Source: Eucalyptus grandis (taxonomy: Eukaryota; Streptophyta; Magnoliopsida; Myrtales; Myrtaceae). Taken from it: 64,000 nt of DNA. The notes below the pieces were generated by a model, which had not been told where the DNA came from, did not search any database, and saw nothing but the letters and a program-made list of their open reading frames with translations. This document shows positions 1 through 12,060 of this stretch, one piece after another; position 1 is the first letter of the stretch; every line of letters starts with the position of its first letter. The stretch spans positions 58,334,561-58,398,560 of the forward strand of contig NC_052618.1 of the NCBI RefSeq assembly GCF_016545825.1. The letters are read 5' to 3'. The translations under genes were made by a program, and so were the position numbers.

Positions 1-945
1 AATTGCAGTTTAGCTACTAGTCTGACCTTTGAACCTTGATCTTATGACCTAGCGTAGTGATGGGGATCTTATCTATGCTCTTTTTTCCAGCCAACTTCCT
101 TCTCTTTGCTATTGACAACCGCCAAGTTCAGGATCTCCATATCAGAGGATCTGTGAGACTCATTCTCATTAAACATTCAAGTAGAGAGGGTTGAATGCAA
201 ACTATAGAACACTAAATGCTAACGTTACCTAAAGCTGTATGTGAATGCATGGTTTGATCTCTGCAAGCATGTCCAGTGCAGTAGTTAGTTGGATGACCAG
301 GCAATCAGCCTGTTGGTGCTGTCCACTGGATAATTAGTGTATTTCCCAGAAGAGAAGTGGGAAGGGTGTTAAGTATATTAGGAGCGATATTTGTCATGCT
401 TACTAAAATATACTCAATGACCATAACTAAGCTACTGCGAAAGTCCTACCATGTTCAAGCAGCATTTCCTTTAATTAGCACTGATAAAGTACTCCCTACT
501 ACAAGCATTGTGAGTGCCCATTCCTTCACAAGCTGCAATGGATTTTCCCCCATGAAATGCCCATTTGAGCTTCTAAAGAGTCACCAAGTGCAGGAATGGC
601 AACAAAAATCAAAACTGGAATTCCATTTTCATTCCATCTTTGCGCACAAAACACATAAATAGCATGATAGTGATCGCCCCCCCTCTCCCACTTGGGAAAA
701 ATGAAAGAAAAAGAAAAGAAAAGTGAAGGACCAATAAGTAGAAGTACTCATTCAGGGGTTCTAAAATTTAATCCTTTGCTTCACTAACATGCCTTGGATA
801 ACCACTTCTCAGCACCTAGCAGATTGTATGAATTTCATATTGAGTGTTCTAGAACTTTGGCTTTTATCCTCTCTTACTTGCTAGAGTGAATAATTCTACT
901 TCTCAATCTTTCTACTTGTCTGATTTCTTTGTTTATCCTTCACAG
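1..945 (+). other. Upstream intron of KEG, no coding sequence seen
   Basis: No exon could be placed here. The following exon begins at a clean acceptor (cttcacag, then GATGATGACG) and codes for the last part of the KEG ankyrin region, so this stretch is most simply the tail of the preceding intron, whose donor is outside the window. Short open stretches lack splice sites and KEG similarity. Confidence 0.55.
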
Positions 946-3900
946 GATGATGACGGTGACAATGCTTTCCACATAGCTGCTGAGTCTGCAAAAATGATAC
1001 GAGAAAATCTTCAGTGGCTCATAATAATGCTTAGAAGCCCTGATGCTGCTGTTGAAGCAAGAAATCACAGGCAAGTGCCAATATAGACCTGCTTCCTCTT
1101 TGATTTTACGATACTTGTAAACTGATGATCATTTTTAGCTATTCATTGGCCTGCATACATTTTTTTCATTTCTAAGATCTTCCACTTAAATTTGTTAGAA
1201 AGTTTGAATCTGATGACCTAAGGATGATATATATTCTCTTTATTCTTAACATAGACATGTTTTTGCTGTTTGTTGGTAGTGGTAAGACATTGCGCGATTT
1301 TTTGGAGGCCCTTCCTCGAGAATGGATATCAGAAGATCTCATGGAGGCTCTTGCAAATAGAGGAGTTTATCTATCTTCCACAATGTGAGTAGAAAGGTTC
1401 TTCATTTTCAAGAAATTATTGTCTATCCTTGGGATTTTGATTGTTTGCTTCTATATGTTTAGGTATGAAGTAGGAGATTGGGTAAAGTTTAAACGAAGTG
1501 TTAAAAATCCTACATATGGATGGCAAGGTGCAAACCATAAAAGTGTTGGGTTTGTTCAAGGTGTTCCAGACAAAGAGAAGCTCATTGTTTCATTTTGTTC
1601 TGGAGAGGCTCATGTATTGGCAAGTGAAGTTGTAAAAGTGATACCCCTGGACAGAGGACAGCATGTGAAACTTAAAGCAGATGTTGAAGAACCCAGGTAT
1701 GAGCTGAATTGTTGCTAATCTTCCATATGCATGTCATTAATGGATCATATCACTTGATGGAGCTTTCTTTGTAGACGTGGAATTAATCATGCATTAGTAA
1801 GAAATTACTCTCAAACTACTTCAGGATGTCCCTAAATTCATCCAAAAAAAATTTAGTAAGTTTCATCTGTTCGGTCATTGCAACTTGAGCTGTTGCTCCT
1901 GTCCTCTCAAGTCAAGTTGGTTATTTTGTCTAAGGAAGCAGGAGTTGCCCACTTTTTACGCAGAATTATGGTTTATAATAAGAAATTAGTTATTTCATTA
2001 GGAGAGCAGGAAATTTCTTGTAGGATTGGCTTGATCTGAAGAGAGAATTCGCTATGTTGCTTTGAGAATTGTTATGTTACATGAGGTAGATTTATGATTT
2101 CACTCTCAAACATTATGTAGTAATTTGGACAAATGATGGTATACATCATGTTGCATATTGCTATGCAAATAACAATGGACATATTTTGGCATTGATTACT
2201 CATTGTTGTCACTTTCAGATTCATGCTTAGAACAAATGTGTATGTTCTCTATCGTCTCAGGCTGGTTCTGCGAAATTCATTGTTCCAGTGTTGTCTAGAG
2301 GATATAGGACCTTGCCTAATATTATTCTTTATTGGCAAGGCTTGCCCAATATTTGTTAGAGCATTGTACTCTAGGTATCTGGAATTGATCTCTGCAGTAG
2401 TCTATCTAGGTGCAGTTACCTTAAGAATTTGCATGTTTAATCTGGTTCAATGCTCAGGTTTGGTTGGCGTGGTCAGTCAAGGGACAGCATTGGCACTGTT
2501 TTATGTGTTGATGATGATGGCATTCTGCGTGTTGGGTTTCCTGGAGCATCCAGAGGATGGAAAGCAGACCCGGCAGAGATGGAAAGGGTTGAAGAATTCA
2601 AGGTTGGGGATTGGGTTCGCATTCGTCCTGGTCTTACCACTGCTAAGCATGGATTAGGCGCTGTTACACCAGGAAGTGTCGGTATAGTTTACTGTATTAG
2701 ACCAGATAGTAGTCTTTTTCTGGAATTGAGCTACCTGGGCACTCGATGGCATTGTGAGCCAGAAGAAGTTGAGCATGTTGTGCCTTTTAGGGTGAGCAAG
2801 AGTCTTCTCTTCTTTAAGAATGATGCCTTTTTTCTTGTTTTGTGCTTTTTTGTTGTTCTACGGTTCCATTTTCTTAGTTTACTCATGGAATGAAAAATTG
2901 TATTATGCTTTTGACAGATCGGGGATCGTGTGTGTGTGAAACGGTCTGTTGCAGAGCCCAGATATGCTTGGGGTCGTGAGACTCATCACAGTGTTGGGAG
3001 GATATGCGAAATAGAGAACGATGGTCTGCTGCTAATCGAAATACCAAATCGCAATATGCCATGGCGAGCTGATCCTTCTGACATGGAAAAGTTGGAGGAT
3101 TTTAAGGTAATGATCATCATGTTATTTTTTATCCTATCCCTTGGAATGTCTTTTGCAAAATTAAGCTATGCTCTTTCCCAGGTTGGTGATTGGGTGCGAG
3201 TGAAAGCTTCTGTTCCATTCCCCAAATATGGATGGGAAGACATCACACGAGACAGCATTGGCATAGTTCATAGCTTGGAAGAAGACGGCGATATGGGGGT
3301 TGCCTTCTGCTTCCGCAGTAAGTCCTTTAGTTGCTCAGTAACAGACATGGAAAAGGTTCCTCCTTTTGAAGTGGGACAAGAGATTCGGATGAAGCCGTCT
3401 GTTACCCAGCCTCGGCTTGGATGGTCAAATGAGACCCCTGCAACTGTTGGAAAAGTTGTGAGAATAGACATGGATGGTGCTTTGAATGTGAGTATATTCC
3501 CTTTGCTATATTGATGCATGCAGCCTCTAGACACAGCAATGTAGGAATTATTTGACTGGCTGAGGCAGAACCACATATTTAACTGGGAACGCTTGTTTTT
3601 ACTAAGATTAACAGCATAGTTTTTATGTCAGCTGGTTAAGTTACTGCGTATGATCCTCAGTTGTGTCAATTAGGACTAGTTTCTTTGGTATTTTCTTGGT
3701 GGCACATTCTTCTGTTTGTCACTATAGTACTTGCTTTGCCTCAGGCTCCTCATACCTGGGAACATCGTATTGATCATTGCTTGTTGATAGGTTAAAGTGG
3801 CTGGTCGACATAGTTTGTGGAAGGTTTCCCCTGGAGATGCAGAACAGCTTGCTGGATTTGAAGTTGGTGATTGGGTACGGTCAAAACCCAGTCTTGGGAC

Positions 3901-5026
3901 TAGACCTAGTTATGACTGGAACAGTATTGGGAAGGAAAGTCTTGCTCTTGTGCACAGCGTGCAGGAGACCGGTTACCTAGAATTAGCATGCTGTTTTCGC
4001 AAGGGGAGGTGGATTACACACTATACAGATGTTGAGAAAGTTCCTAGCTTCAAAGTCGGCCAGCATGTTCGATTCCGGGCTGGTCTGAGCGAGCCAAGAT
4101 GGGGATGGAGAGGGGCCCAGCCTGATTCACAAGGTGTTATAACTAGTGTTCATGCTGATGGAGAATTGAGGGTGGCTATTAATGGTTTGCCTGGCTTTTG
4201 GAGAGGAGACCCTGCAGATTTTGAGATAGTGCAGACTTTTGAGGTGGGGGAGTGGGTGAGACTAAAAGAAAAGGCAAATAGCTGGAAATCCATTGGACCC
4301 GGCAGTATAGGGGTCGTACAAGGATTAGGATATAATGGAGACGAGTGGGATGGGAGCACGATTGTCTCATTTTGTGGGGAGCAAGAAAGATGGGTGGGGT
4401 CCACTTCCCATCTGGAAAGGGTTGAAAAGCTGATGGTTGGGCAGAAGGTAAAGGTAAAGCTTTCGGTAAAGCAGCCAAGATTTGGATGGTCAGCCCATAG
4501 CCATTCAAGTATTGGAACCATCTCTGCAATTGACGGTGATGGTAAGCTGAGAATATATACCCCGGCAGGCTCAAAAGCTTGGGTGCTAGACCCATCAGAG
4601 GTGGAGATTGTGGAGGAAGAAGAGCTTCACATCGGAGATTGGGTGAAGGTGAAGGTGACAGTATCGACCCCAACCCATCAGTGGGGTGAGGTGAGTCACT
4701 CAAGCATTGGGGTAGTGCACAGAATAGATGATGGAAATTTGTGGGTTGCATTTTGCTTTATGGACAGGCTTTGGCTTTGCAAGGCTTTTGAGATGGAACG
4801 GGTTAGGCCGTTCCAAGTTGGTGACAAAATTCGGATCAGAGGAGGACTGATTTCTCCACGATGGGGATGGGGAATGGAGACACATGCTAGTAAAGGTGAG
4901 ATCGTGGGGGTGGATGCCAATGGCAAGTTGAGGATCAGATTCCAGTGGAGAGAAGGTAGACCATGGATTGGAGACCCTGCGGATGTTGTTTTGGACGAAT
5001 GCCCAGCAGGGACTTGTGCATCATGA
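946..5026 (+). CDS. KEG: E3 ubiquitin ligase KEEP ON GOING (KEG), C-terminal part
   Basis: KEG is a RING E3 ligase with kinase, ankyrin and HERC2-like repeats. It ubiquitinates ABI5 and acts at the trans-Golgi/early endosome. Seven exons fit the reading frame: 946-1070, 1280-1384, 1463-1696, 2458-2791, 2918-3106, 3182-3487 and 3791-5026. Together they give 2529 nt, or 842 residues plus TGA. Exon 946-1070 holds the last ankyrin unit (DDDGDNAFHIAAESAKMI). After the KTLRDFLEALPREW segment come twelve HERC2-like repeats, each starting near a VGDWV/VGQ motif and followed by a P-x-x-GW motif. RING, kinase and most ankyrin repeats lie upstream of the window. Arabidopsis KEG is about 1625 residues, so roughly half is present. 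All junctions are GT-AG except 1070/1071, which reads CACAG then GCAAGT, a GC donor. No frame breaks are seen. Confidence 0.96.
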
Positions 5027-5589
5027 GACCTTGCATATCATTGTAACTCAAAATGCTGTTCTTGGCTGCTGCTCTACCATGATGAAGCCGCCGCTGCCGC
5101 CGCCGTTATACTTTCTTGCACACGCAAACCACTGATTCGAATGATGTTGGGTGGGGGAGGGGTTGGGTGTGGTGATTGCAAAGAAAGTACTTGATGCAAA
5201 GCCGGATGATGATGGTACCGAATCAGAGTGGGGGATTTGTCTTTAACTGGCACAGCCGGAGGAGATCCGGTTCAGCCCGGACAGCAGAGGTAGTGATGGG
5301 AAATTTGTACGTTATGGACTCTCGATTGTTGAGCTCTGAGGTATATAATTCTGCTCATGTTTGTACAAATTGGACTGTTATATATATCTGTGAATTATGA
5401 AATTTTGGTCTTTCAGTCAGGACTCTTCAGCTAGTTTTTCCATTTCCCAACTAGTAGAAAGAATTTATGTCGTCATCCGTGGGTGCAATACTCTCGTAAT
5501 TGAAGCCTGGATTGGTGATATTTTCATTATATTTATAGATAAAACGTTAATAAGAAGAAAACTTGCCGGCTCGGCCTCAAAAGATTTGC
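5027..5589 (+). other. KEG 3' flank and spacer
   Basis: This is probable 3' UTR and spacer. It carries a short GCC-trinucleotide run at 5087-5105 and then ordinary AT-rich sequence. Short open frames here show no recognisable protein. Confidence 0.4.
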
Positions 5590-6317
5590 TGGCCCTGAGG
5601 TTGGGGCGTTTGGGCTGGAGGGTGCCCAAAGGTTGGGTAGCTACGCAACTGTAATCATGTCCCAAGTATATAGTTTTCTGGTTTAGACCCAAGCCTACAG
5701 CGAATTGGACTGTTCTTGGTCCATTAGGCCCTTTAAAGGCCTTATTGTGGGCTAAATGAGCCCAAAGTCGGTCCAAGTTAGGTCCGAGTTGTTCTGTTCT
5801 TTTTCCGCTAGTGCAGGCTTAACATTGGGCTGATCCCGGCCCAACTATGGACTTTGCTGAAGGGAATGTAGGGCTGTCCGAGCCCGAGTCATTGCCTGGG
5901 CCTAACGAAATATGGGCCAAACGTTCGGCCTTACATTGGCCCTTCATGGGCCTTAGTTTTGGGCTGATATGAGCTCATTTTAATATAAAAAAGTTGGGCC
6001 AAAGGTCGAATGGTTCTGGTCGTCGAATGGGCCATCATATGGGCCGCATTTCGGCTTCTCTGGTCCAAAGTTGTACCGAATTTGGGCCTTCTCATATTGC
6101 TCTTTCTGGGCCTCGATTTAAGCTGGTCCAACTCGTACTTGGGCCTTTTGCGCCCATAATAAGCCAAAAAAATTGGGCCTATAGTTGAGCCTTGCTGAAT
6201 CTTAGTTTGGGCTTTCCTAAGCCCAGGTTGATGGAATTTGGGCCCTAAGACCGGTATTTATGTGGGGCCTATTTGCCATGGTTTGGGCTTTTCTAGGCCC
6301 AGGTTGGACAAAAATTA

Positions 6318-6858
6318 GGGAAAATCAAGAAGTCATAAACTTATTGTAATTTTATCAATTAAGTTATAAATTTTCAATTTACCAATGAAGTTTTAAACAT
6401 TTTCATTTATTGCCAATGATTTGGGAAAATTGCCCGGAAATTGCTAATATACATTTTTTAGATAATATTTTAAATTTTTATGGTTTACTAGCCATAGGCA
6501 AGGGCTAGCCAACCCTCGATATTGTACTTCTTGTTGGCTTTGGGCGAGGGTCAACTGACCCTCGCCTATGGTCATGAAGGTTGGTTTGCAACCTTGCCAG
6601 CTCTAAATCTTAAAAAAAAATAATAATAATAAAATAATAAAATAATAAGAAAATAAAAAACCCATAAAAAATTTAAAATATTATTTAAAAAATATCACGT
6701 TAGTGTTGGTTATCTATGTTAGAATTTTTTTGTCAAAATTGGTTAGATGGGCTTAATTGATTTAAATGAAAATATTTAAGTTTTAATTGATAAAATTAAA
6801 AATTTATGACTAAATTGGTAAAAGTGTAATAAATTTAGGATTTTTAGATAATTTTCCC
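6318..6858. mobile_element. MITE with long imperfect terminal inverted repeats
   Basis: The left end begins GGGAAAATC and the right end is the inverse, GATAATTTTCCC. About 95 bp at each end pair as imperfect inverted repeats (left 'aattttatcaattaagtt' type, right the complement). The centre holds a small palindromic GGCGAGGGTC/GACCCTCGCC region near 6540-6565. There is no transposase. The flanks show only a weak 9-bp match, so superfamily assignment (Mutator-like) is tentative. The ends resemble those of the 19.2-kb element. Confidence 0.7.
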
Positions 6859-7420
6859 AGAAATTTGAGCCCTTATGTTGGGCCTCTTTTTGAGCTGATG
6901 TGCATCCGTACTTGGGCCTTTATGGGACATTTTAAGTCTAAAATTGTTGGTCGAAGTACAATTTTCCTTGGCCTCAAAATAACCCCTAATCTGTGTTTCG
7001 GTTTGGGCTTTCTAGGCCTGGGTTGGATATAAGTTTAGGCCTTGAAGGTTGGGCTTATTGCGGTATGTGGGCCCATTTTAAGCCCAAGGGCTGTTTTTCT
7101 TCTAGACCTCATCATGGGCCTTTTTAGTGCAGTTTGGACAAAAAATTGGGCATTGAAGCTGGGCCTAGGCCCAATACCCGAATTGGATTGGGCAGGCATC
7201 TTCACACCCATTTTAGCCCAAAATGTTCGACAAAAGGTCAAGTTTTTGCTGGGCCTTTGGGCTTTTCTCGAGCAAGTAGGACCTTTGTTAGGCTAAATGT
7301 TCAAGCTTTTATGGGGCGCTATTTGGGCCACTGGTTAGGTTAGTCGATTCTAAGCCCAACATTGATCTTTTGGGCCCATGGTTGGGCCGTCACCGGCTAT
7401 GATTCCAAACTTAGTGGGAA

Positions 7421-7425
7421 ACTAT
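7421..7425. repeat. Target site duplication, left copy (ACTAT)
   Basis: ACTAT directly precedes the 5' LTR and recurs at 13221-13225 just after the 3' LTR. The last LTR base and the first TSD base overlap (A), so the duplication could be read as 4 or 5 bp. Five is usual for Ty3/gypsy. Confidence 0.8.
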
Positions 7426-7990
7426 TGACACGGCCCACGGACAAAGCATGATCCAAGATCGTCCGTGATGGGCCGTGTCACGTACAAGGGGCTGCCCGAA
7501 AGCAGTCCACGAACGACCCATGAGCGAACGAGCGAAGGCCCATGTGCGGCCCATGAGCGACCCGTGAGCGATGTTCGAGCGGCCGTGACGGTTGGTGGTC
7601 GCATGTCGACGGACTGTAATCCCGATCTTGCTTCTAACACACGCCCATGGTAAGCCCAAGGCACGCGCGCGACCCATGGACTTCCCAGGGGCGTGCGGGT
7701 GCGAGACCATCGAGTAGCCTTCGAGTAGCACATTTGTATAGCTTGTAATGATTATACGGATTCAAAATGAACCGTTGGATCGGAGGGACGATCCACGGGC
7801 GAGATGCGACCCGCTCTTGTATAAATAGGGATCCCTCTCCCACTTTGTGTCGTTCGTTCACAAGTAATATACACTCTCTTTGCCCATTCGGTTCTTGTGT
7901 TCAAGCGAGTGTGTGTCTAAGGCTGACTTGGGATCACCAATCCTAAGGCCGCGCGGTGTTTGATCGACCGTAAAAGATCGACCCGAGACA
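7426..7990 (+). repeat. 5' LTR of the chromovirus
   Basis: It starts TGACACGGCCCACGG and ends near CCCGAGACA. It is repeated at 12646-13220 with scattered substitutions and single-base indels, which suggests an old insertion. A TATA box (TATAAATAG) lies at 7820-7828, about 170 nt before the LTR end. Confidence 0.93.
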
Positions 7991-7992
7991 AG

Positions 7993-8005
7993 TGGTATCA
8001 TAGCC
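7993..8005 (+). other. Primer binding site (initiator tRNA-Met type)
   Basis: TGGTATCATAGCC lies 2 nt after the 5' LTR. It matches the usual plant tRNA-iMet PBS (TGGTATCAGAGCC) with one mismatch. Confidence 0.88.
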
Positions 8006-8021
8006 ATCATTCCTAAACGCA

Positions 8022-9179
8022 ATGGCTAATCCTCGCGCTGATGCTCCGGTCGTTCAAGGCGATGAGCGTGGAGATCGTGGCGTTGGGCGTCAAGCCGAGA
8101 GGGCTACCCGGTCAAAGAAGGCCCGTGCTGCCTCGTGTGCGAGGGAGTTGAAGGGGGATCTGGACAACCGTCTGACGGCCCTTGAGGAGACCGTCACGGA
8201 CGTCCAGGCGTTGATGGACGACTTGCACCAGGCCGTCGAAGGAGCGGAAGCCGGAAGGGAGGAGTTCTTGGCCGAAGTGCAAGAGCTCCAAGCCGGCATG
8301 GGAGAGCTCCGTGTCGAGGTGCAAGGATCCTTCATGCACGAGCTGCAGCAGTGAGATGAGACTTGGGAAGCCGCGATGGCGGCCATGAGGGAGGAAATGG
8401 TGGAAATGAAGGGCAAGCCCGCGAAGCTTGAAGTAGCACGCGTGAGCGGGGTGATCACCGTGCAGTCCCGTGCCGATGCACCCAAACCAAAGGAGTTCAA
8501 GGGCTCCCGGGTGGCAAAGGACGTGGACAACTTCCTATGGTACATGGAACGATACTTCCAGACCATGGGAACAATCGACGACGTGATCCGGGTGAACACC
8601 GCAGCTATGTATTTAACTGATGATGCGCTGCTATGGTGGAGACGTCGGTCGGATAGTAGGAATGGCTATCCTATCGTAACATGGGCTCGGTTCATCGAGG
8701 AATTTCGACGAATCTACTATCCCGCCTATGCGGAGGAGGAAGCCCAAAGGGAGCTCAAACGCCTAGAGCAGAAGAGCGGAGTTCGTGACTATGTGAAGCG
8801 GTTCTCGGAGCTGTTGCTCCAAATCCCGTCCATGACTGAGACGGAGGCGTTCCACCAGTTCATGGGCAGACTCAAACCTTGGGTCAAGCAGGAGCTCAAA
8901 CGCTGTAATGAAACGGATCTTACTACAACCACTTCGGTGGCCGAGTCTCTTGTGGAATATAGGCTGGCAAATGCGGCCAAGCCCGACTCTCGACCGAGAG
9001 AAAAGGCCACAGGTGGGGGAGATTGAGGTCGGTTCCCTCGACCGAATGCTAACAGACTGCCTCCGAACCCTCATAAGAATCAACCCGAGTCCAGCCATGG
9101 AGGATACCAGCGCAAGGTACGCACATACAAGTGCTTCTTTTGTGATGGTCCTCATATGGCCCGTGATTGCCCGAAGAGG
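8022..9179 (+). pseudogene. Chromovirus gag, with two in-frame TGA codons
   Basis: The start ATG at 8022 is the first after the PBS. The frame runs to a TGA at 8352-8354, continues in the same frame, meets a second TGA at 9024-9026 and continues into the zinc knuckle. The retrotransposon gag core spans about 8490-8960 (motifs such as YMERYFQTMG and RRIYYPAYAEEEAQRELK). The zinc knuckle at 9132-9170 reads C-x2-C-x3-H-x4-C. Both stops are TGA where CGA would fit the frame, consistent with loss of methylated CpG. The capsid protein cannot be made intact. Confidence 0.9.
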
Positions 9180-10510
9180 GGAAAATTGGCGGCCCTGTGC
9201 AAGGAGGACAAGCCGCGAGAGGAGGCGCGGTTGGGATCGTTGCGGATCCTTGGAACGATCAAGGCCAAGAAGGCCAAAGAACCAAAGGGGATGATGTTCG
9301 TAGATGTAAAGATCGGAGGTACCACGATGAGCGCACTCATGGATATCGGGGCATCCGATCTGTTCATATCCAAAGAGGCCGCGAAGAAGCTGCATCTTCC
9401 GGTCGAGGCAAATGAGTCCGGTTGGCTCAAGACGGTGAATTCCAGAGAAGTCCCGACCAACGGCATGGCCAGGGGCGTGGAGTTCCATCTAGGTCCTTGG
9501 ACCATCAAAGAAGATATCGATGTAATTCCCCTCGATGACTACGATTTCATACTCGGATTGGGATTTCTCGACCGGATAAATGCGGGTGTCATGCCCTTCG
9601 CGGATTGCATATGTATCCTGGACAAGCGGTGCCAATGCATGGTCCCGATCTACCGCGAATCGGGACGTGATCGGAAAATGCTATCGACCATGCAGCTATC
9701 TAAAGGGCTGAAGAAAGGCGAGGTGACCTTCTTGGCGGCATTAAAGGAGGAGGGCGTAGAAGAAAACTCGGTACCGGAAGAAGTATCCCGAGTCCTTGAT
9801 GCCTTCCAAGATGTGATGCCGCCTGAGCTGCCCAAGAAGCTGCCTCCTCGGAGAGAGATCGACCATCGGATTGAGCTGGTGCCCGATGCTCGACCACCGG
9901 CCATGGCTCCCTATCGCATGGCCCCGCCCGAGTTGGAGGAATTGAGGAAACAGCTCAAAGAGCTGCTCGATGCTGGATATGTTCGGCCATCCAAGGCCCC
10001 GTTCGGTGCCCCGGTGTTGTTCCAAAAGAAGCATGACGGATCCCTCCGTATGTGTATCGATTACCGGGCATTGAACAAGCTGACCGTCAAGAATAAGTAC
10101 CCGATTCCCCTTATTGCTGACTTGTTCGATCAGCTCGGAGAAGCCCGATGGTTCTCTAAGCTCGACCTTCGATCGGGATACTATCAAGTGCGGATTGCCG
10201 AGGGGGATGAGTCGAAGACAGCATGTGTGACCCGTTATGGGTCATTCGAGTTCCTCGTCATGCCATTCGGCTTGACTAACGCGCCGGTTACGTTTTGCAC
10301 ACTCATGAACAAGGTACTGCATCCGTTCCTTGATCGGTTCGTTGTAGTTTATCTTGATGATATAGTAATATATAGCCGGACGCTTGATGAGCATGTTGAA
10401 CATTTGAGTCGAGTTTTTCGGACCTTTCGGGAAAACGACTTGTATGTGAAACGAGAGAAATGTGCCTTCGCACAAAAGGAGATCCCGTTCCTTGGGCACA
10501 TCGTCGGGGC
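9180..10510 (+). pseudogene. Chromovirus protease and reverse transcriptase
   Basis: This is in frame with gag. The retropepsin region at about 9300-9580 has a D-I-G-A motif ([13 protein letters not shown]), where the family normally has D-T/S-G. The reverse transcriptase at about 9900-10500 retains the [11 protein letters not shown] and [10 protein letters not shown] motifs and the catalytic YLDD at 10350-10361. Right after FLGHIVG (~10500-10512) the frame shifts by one base, so RNase H and integrase lie in a different frame. Confidence 0.93.
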
Positions 10511-11236
10511 GGACGTGTGCGGATGGACACGGCCAAGATCCGTGCCATTGTTGATTGGGAGCCACCATCCAAGGTGACTGAGTTGAGATCCTTTCTCGGT
10601 CTCACGAACTATTATCGGCGCTTCATTCGGGAATATTCGCGCCTCACCGTGCCACTCACGGACATGCTGAAGAAAGAAAGGTCGTGGGAGTGGACGGATC
10701 GGTGTCAAGAAGCATTCGAGCGGTTAAAGCAAGCCATGACCGAGGAGCCGGTTCTTATGCTGCCCGACTTCTCCAAGCCGTATGAGGTAGAAACCGATGC
10801 TTCTGATTTTGCCATCGGTGGTGTCTTAATGCAGGAAGGCCATCCGGTGGCCTTCGAGTCCCGAAAGTTGAATGATGCGGAGCGACGATACACGGTCCAA
10901 GAGAAAGAAATGACCGCGGTGGTGCATTGCCTTCGCACATGGAGGCACTATCTTTTGGGGTCCCGGTTCGTTGTGAGGACCAACAATGTGGCTACAAGCT
11001 ACTTCCAAACTCAGAAGAAGCTTAGCCCGAAACAAGCTCGGTGGCAAGACTTCTTGGCCGAGTTTGATTATGCGCTGGAATACAAGCTCGGAAAGTCCAA
11101 TTTCGTGGCCGACGCCTTAAGCAGGAAGTTCGAATTGGCCAATGTGGTAAGCAGGCCCGGTTGTCCGTGGGTTGATTGTATCAAGGAGGGGCTGAAGTAT
11201 GATCAAACAGCCCAAGCCCTCCTTCGATACTCCTGA
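10511..11236 (+). pseudogene. Chromovirus RNase H domain
   Basis: The frame begins with [16 protein letters not shown] and then [15 protein letters not shown], the RT connection. RNase H follows with [20 protein letters not shown] and VVRTNN. The last normally reads VVRTDN, so the Asp codon (10982-10984) is AAC and a catalytic acid is lost. The final motif NFVADALSR is present. A TGA at 11234-11236 cuts the frame before integrase. Confidence 0.9.
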
Positions 11237-12060
11237 GAGGGCTTGACGAGGAGATTTTGGCTTGAGGATGACCTCCTCTACACCAAAGGACGACGACTTT
11301 ATGTGCCGCTCCATGGGAAACTTCGAAGGGAAATCCTAAAAGAGTGCCACGACTTCAAATGGGCGGGACATCCGGGAATCCACTGCACCATGGCGCTCGT
11401 TGAGGATCAATACTATTGGTCGCATATGAGGGATGATGTGGAGACGTATGTGCGGACATGTCTTGTCTGCCAGCAAGACAAGATAGAGCAACGGTCTCCC
11501 GCGGGACTCCTTGAACCATTGCCTATCCCGGAACGTCCCTGGGAGAGTGTCTCCATGGACTTCATCGTGAATCTACTGAAGTCCGAAGGGTGCCGGGCTC
11601 TCATGGTCATGGTAGATCGCCTCTCCAAATATGCGACGTTCGTGCCAACAACAAAGGAATGCCCAGCCGAGGAAGCCGCCAAGCTGTTCCTCAAGCACGT
11701 CGTCAAATATTGGGGCGTTCCGTGCACGATTGTGAGTGATCGCGACCCTCGGTTCACCGGACGGTTTTGGACCGAGCTCTTCAAATTGCTGGGGACGAGT
11801 CTCAACCTCTCCACCAGCATGCATCCACAGACCGACGGTCAGACCGAGCGGGTGAACGGGTTGCTGGAACTCTATCTACGGCATTATGTGAGCAACACGC
11901 AAGTAAACTGGGCACGGCTGATCGACGTGGCCCAATTTTCTTACAACTTGCAATGGAGCGAGTCCACTAACCAAAGCCCGTTCGAGATCGTGACCGGACA
12001 GCAGCCGCTCACACCGAGTGCCCTCGCTTCGGGGTATCGAGGGGAGCAGCCCGTCTACAT
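11237..12060 (+). pseudogene. Chromovirus integrase core
   Basis: This continues the RNase H frame after TGA 11234. The HHCC zinc-binding region is visible (ECHDFKWAGHPG ... CLVCQQDK). The catalytic triad is intact: D at 11558-11560 (MDF), D at 11738-11740 (VSD) and E at 11846-11848 (QTERVN), with the last two 35 residues apart (DD35E). A run of four G at 12041-12044 shifts the frame by one, and the original frame then closes at 12064. Confidence 0.93.

Larger units (their letters stand above)
5590..7425. repeat. TGGGCC/GGGCCT-rich degenerate repeat region
   Basis: Dozens of TGGGCC, GGGCCT and AAGCCCA words occur here. Longer similar blocks recur, such as GTTTGGGCTTT followed by CTAGGCCCAGGTTGGA at about 6206, 6280 and 6998, sometimes ~75 nt apart. 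This looks like a decayed tandem or interspersed repeat. It is interrupted by the MITE at 6318-6858 and ends where the chromovirus begins. Open frames inside have only repeat composition and are not called. Confidence 0.6.
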
